NCBI RefSeq assembly: GCF_023555005.1
Contig: NZ_JAMJPJ010000003.1
Span: 118,053-182,052 of the forward strand
Source: Halomonas llamarensis
Lineage (GTDB): Bacteria > Pseudomonadota > Gammaproteobacteria > Pseudomonadales > Halomonadaceae
Reading direction: 5' to 3'
DNA: 64,000 nucleotides
Shown here: positions 61,481 through 64,000 of the stretch, in pieces
How the letters are laid out: each line of letters opens with the position of its first letter
How positions within the stretch are numbered: position 1 is the stretch's first letter
Notes under the pieces: model-generated
Told to the model about the DNA's origin: nothing
The model's input: the letters and a program-made list of their open reading frames with translations, nothing else
Database searches by the model: none
Made by a program: the position numbers and the translations under genes

Positions 61481-62894
61481 CAACATTTCCTGAGTAACGC
61501 GGGGGTGGTGTGTCCCAGATGAGGCGCGGGTCAAAGGTCATGGCGGCCAGCATGGTAAATACGACAACGGCGCCAAAGGCGAGCGCTGCGGAACCCGGTG
61601 TTATCGACATGAGAGAGCCCGCGCGTATTAATGCAACTAGGATGGCGACGACAAAAACGTCGACCATCGACCAGCGCCCGATGAATTCGGTGACGCGATA
61701 TAGCACTGTGCGTTTGTGGGCATTTATTTCATTACTGCGTCTAACTACGAGGCAAAGCCACGTAAGTGCGACCAGTTTCCCCACGGGAACAATCACGCTG
61801 GCAATAAAAATAACCGCTGCAATTGGCCAGGAACCCATCTGGGCAAGCTCAACCACGCCGCCAATGATCGTAGAGGTAGAGGTGTTTCCTAGGCTTGTAG
61901 TATTCATTATGGGGTAAAGGTTAGCAGGAATATACATGACCGTCGCGGCGATAATCAGTGCCCATGTGCGCTGTAAGCTATGGGGTAATCGGTTGTGAAG
62001 TGGCTCGTGGCAGCGTAAACAGCGCGTCTTTTTTGCCGTTGGATCGAGGCGGTTGATTAGGCCGCAAGTGTGGCAGCCCGCTAAACCTTGCGCCGAAGCA
62101 GTGACAGCCGTGCGTGTACCTTCCGGGGCTCGCGGTTCGCCCTTATCGAGTGAAAACCACATCCAGTCGGCATCAAGCGACTGAGTGGTGGCGAGTAGCA
62201 ATACGGCAAAAGCGCAGAAGCCCCAAAAAGAAGCGCCTAGCTCTATCTGTGCCATGCCGGCAATTTTTATTAAGCTGACCAGTGCGCCAATAATAAAGAC
62301 GTCTGCCATTAGCCAAGGCGCTAAGTGAGATAAAGAGCGTGCGATGTCGCGGCTGAACGGCAAAGGGCGGTCACGCAGAAGCCCAAACTGAAGCCAGGTT
62401 ATCCCCATCAAATAAACGGCAGGTAGCACCACAATGGTCATGATAACGGCAATGGCAACCAGCGGCTGATCAAAGGCAATCAAGGTGGTGGCTGTTTGCG
62501 TAAGCTCAATACGGTTGCCAACCCCGCTGACACTAAAACTGACAAAAGGAAATGAGATAGCGACCAGTAGCGCGACCAGGGCCGACATCGCCAGTGCCAT
62601 GCTGCGTTGTGCTGGGTAGCGATGACGTCTCACAAGCGTATAGCCACAACGTGGGCAAGTGGCCTTTTCATCGGATTTAAGCGGCGGTAATGCGCTGACC
62701 CAGTCGCACTCGTGGCAGGTCCTCAGCCGCCTACGCTGAGTACGAACCTCTGGCGGGGCGTGATCAACGCCCGATATAGGCGGTGTCAGTAAACGCGGTT
62801 TGGCCAGCCGATAAGGGATGACGCGAAAAAGCCCCGTGTGCTTTTGGGGTGAGCGCAAATTGGAGGAGTGGGGGTCACGCAATGAGCGCCTCAT
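61473..62894 (-). CDS. pqiA: PqiA, inner-membrane component of the paraquat-inducible lipid transport system
   Basis: A 473-residue membrane protein with two PqiA units. Each starts with a zinc ribbon of four cysteines (CHECDWV/CPRCGY near 60-83 and CHTCGLI/CLRCHE near 275-300), then four hydrophobic segments. This duplicated build equals E. coli PqiA. The N-terminus before the first Cys pair is about 60 residues, longer than in E. coli, and no ribosome site marks the ATG at 62894, so the true start may lie further in. It is the first gene of pqiABC. Confidence 0.87.
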   Translation of the reverse strand: MRRSLRDPHSSNLRSPQKHTGLFRVIPYRLAKPRLLTPPISGVDHAPPEVRTQRRRLRTCHECDWVSALPPLKSDEKATCPRCGYTLVRRHRYPAQRSMALAMSALVALLVAISFPFVSFSVSGVGNRIELTQTATTLIAFDQPLVAIAVIMTIVVLPAVYLMGITWLQFGLLRDRPLPFSRDIARSLSHLAPWLMADVFIIGALVSLIKIAGMAQIELGASFWGFCAFAVLLLATTQSLDADWMWFSLDKGEPRAPEGTRTAVTASAQGLAGCHTCGLINRLDPTAKKTRCLRCHEPLHNRLPHSLQRTWALIIAATVMYIPANLYPIMNTTSLGNTSTSTIIGGVVELAQMGSWPIAAVIFIASVIVPVGKLVALTWLCLVVRRSNEINAHKRTVLYRVTEFIGRWSMVDVFVVAILVALIRAGSLMSITPGSAALAFGAVVVFTMLAAMTFDPRLIWDTPPPRYSGNVDD

Positions 62895-63046
62895 AAAGTT
62901 TCGCCATGTATGATGCTAATATGCCGACCTTACGACACGAGTCAAGCCTTAGTACAAATAGCATGAAATGCTTGACCTGTCTGTCTGCTTGCTTGCACAA
63001 CGATGTTCGCGCAGTTGTGCCTGGTCCTGCCATTTAAGGAAATAAC
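62895..63046. other. Intergenic region between pqiA and the exchanger pseudogene
   Basis: A 152-base divergent spacer. GGAAATAAC, a poor ribosome site, precedes the exchanger start at 63047. No clear promoter pair or repeat is seen. Confidence 0.4.
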
Positions 63047-63884
63047 ATGTTGCTGCCAATACTTTCTGTCGTTGGGGGGGGGATTTTACTTATTTGGAGT
63101 GCTGAAAAATTTATCGAAGGGGCGGCCGCAACATCGCACTGGCTGGGGTTGTCGCCGCTTCTTATCGGGATGCTGGTGATTGGCTTCGGGACTTCTGCAC
63201 CCGAGATGATGGTGTCAGTTCTGGCTGCATGGCAAGGAAGCCCAGGGTTAGCGGTAGGGAACGCCTATGGCTCCAATATCGCTAATATTGGCTTAGTGTT
63301 GGGGTTTGTGGCGTTATTGGCACCGCTTGCTGTTCACTCAAGCGTTATTCGTAGAGAGATGCCTGTGCTCCTGGCCGTTACTCTCCTCACTGGACTGATA
63401 TTATGGGATGGTTTTGTGGCGCGCTGGGAGGCGATCATCTTGTTGTTGGTGCTTTTCACATTCATCACTGATAGGTCTTGCGCTTTTGGTGGCAAACTCC
63501 TGGTTTCTTGTGTGGGGTGCGGTTGAAATCGCGACGGCTTACGGTGTCAGTGAGCTTATTATTGGTCTTACGGTGGTGGCTATAGGGACTTCACTACCTG
63601 AGTTGGCCTCGTCTATTAGTGCGTTAAGGCGTAACGAGCACGATATGGTGCTGGGCAATGTAGTTGGTTCTAATTTATTTAATACGCTGGGAGTGGTGGG
63701 GCTGGCCGGCGTGATTACGCCCATTCAAACAGGTAGTGAGGTTTTATCACGCGATTGGGTGGTAATGATCGTGATGACCACCCTTATGGTTGTGTTTGCC
63801 TTTTCTTGGAGAGGACGGTCAAGGCGCATCAGCCGTGCTGAAGGGGGAGTGCTTCTTCTGCTATTTATTGCTTGGGCCTGTTGA
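63047..63884 (+). pseudogene. Calcium/sodium antiporter (CaCA, YrbG-like), broken by an internal deletion/frameshift and truncated 3'
   Basis: The first frame carries the N-terminal half of a CaCA exchanger with GFGTSAPEMMVS (alpha-1) and GNAYGSNIANIGLVLG. The second half (frame +1 from about 63460) carries VVAIGTSLPELASS (alpha-2) and GNVVGSNLFNTLGVVG. The change of frame lies between 63450 and 63475, where about 40 residues of the cytosolic loop normally found in YrbG are missing. So a roughly 110-120 base deletion, not a one-base slip, separates the halves. A 9-G run at 63074-63082 lies in the first frame. The last residues (AWAC) are replaced by sequence that looks like the IS end. A single protein cannot be made unless by recoding. 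Confidence 0.82.
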
Positions 63885-64000
63885 CGTTTCACATTGGGAG
63901 CCATAAAAAACCGCACGCCAAAGCCACCATGCTTTCGTAGTTTCGCTTCAGTTTATCGTAGCGCGTCGCTATGGCGCGATACGATTTTAAACGGGCAAAG
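63876..64000 (-). mobile_element. Right-hand end of an IS5-family insertion sequence (rest outside window)
   Basis: A transposase C-terminus on the minus strand (stop at 63889-63891) ends two or three bases from the exchanger stop. The sequence GGCCTGTTGACGTTTCAC from about 63876 looks like an IS terminal end. The left limit is inferred from where the exchanger reading stops resembling its family; the inverted repeat partner lies outside the window. Confidence 0.65.
63889..64000 (-). CDS. IS5-family transposase, C-terminal fragment (5' end outside window)
   Basis: The 36 readable residues run FARLKSYRAIATRYDKLKRN then YESMVALACGFLWLPM to a TGA. The piece with RAIATRYDK followed by an aromatic-rich tail is the conserved end of the DDE transposase of the IS5 family (IS4-like superfamily fold, transposase_11 type). 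The catalytic DDE residues lie further upstream and are not visible. It is transcribed toward the exchanger gene. Confidence 0.85.
   Translation of the reverse strand, partial: FARLKSYRAIATRYDKLKRNYESMVALACGFLWLPM

Overview
The window looks like chromosomal DNA of a halophilic gammaproteobacterium, most likely Halomonadaceae (Halomonas/Vreelandella type). This rests on protein similarity that I recognise by eye and on gene order: purN-purM facing perM-hda, and lexA facing psrA with nagZ downstream (an order shared with Pseudomonas). A phasin gene, DUF2789 and the pqiABC set fit the same group. Nearly all genes are intact and densely packed. The only clear mobile-element trace is an IS5-type transposase end at the right edge, next to a broken cation/calcium exchanger gene.

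Layout: 0-2.2 kb holds a gene tail, a soluble glycerophosphodiesterase and a quinone oxidoreductase. 2.3-7.4 kb is an RpiR regulator facing a crotonase / NDP-forming acyl-CoA ligase / crotonase operon, with three copies of a 15-bp palindromic site between them. 7.5-14.8 kb is housekeeping (apbC, dcd, purNM, perM-hda, phasin, fumC). 14.9-15.15 kb has two identical tRNA-Val(GAC) genes. 15.2-18.6 kb is a methionine salvage unit, metNIQ plus free methionine sulfoxide reductase. It is preceded on its own strand by a promoter, a SAM-II-type riboswitch and a terminator. 18.8-24.9 kb is ribE and a nucleobase salvage block (NCS2 permease, apt, gpt, ung, upp, uraA). 24.9-26.8 kb is molybdenum cofactor synthesis with a MoaC-MoaD fusion.

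26.8-34.1 kb carries an RNase J-like nuclease, purU, a CbiM-like permease, lexA with its SOS box, psrA, a cytosolic YkuD enzyme, nagZ and hpt. 34.1-45 kb has ppsR/ppsA, ggt, a membrane glycerophosphodiesterase, rraA and acnB. 45.2-49.8 kb has miaE and a 1,300-residue SARP-like regulator with a decayed cyclase domain and a STAND ATPase. 49.8-53.9 kb has queuosine precursor genes (queC, queE, a two-lobed queD) and trhP. 54-64 kb has small conserved genes, an asparaginase/CynX operon, rhlE, pqiABC and the broken exchanger.

The observations most worth following up are: the SAM-II leader with its competing ACCC/GGGT pairings; the triple operator of the acyl-CoA operon; the SARP-cyclase-like-STAND protein; the YkuD enzyme placed between psrA and nagZ; the MoaC-MoaD fusion; and a recurring pattern of short imperfect tandem duplications just upstream of genes.
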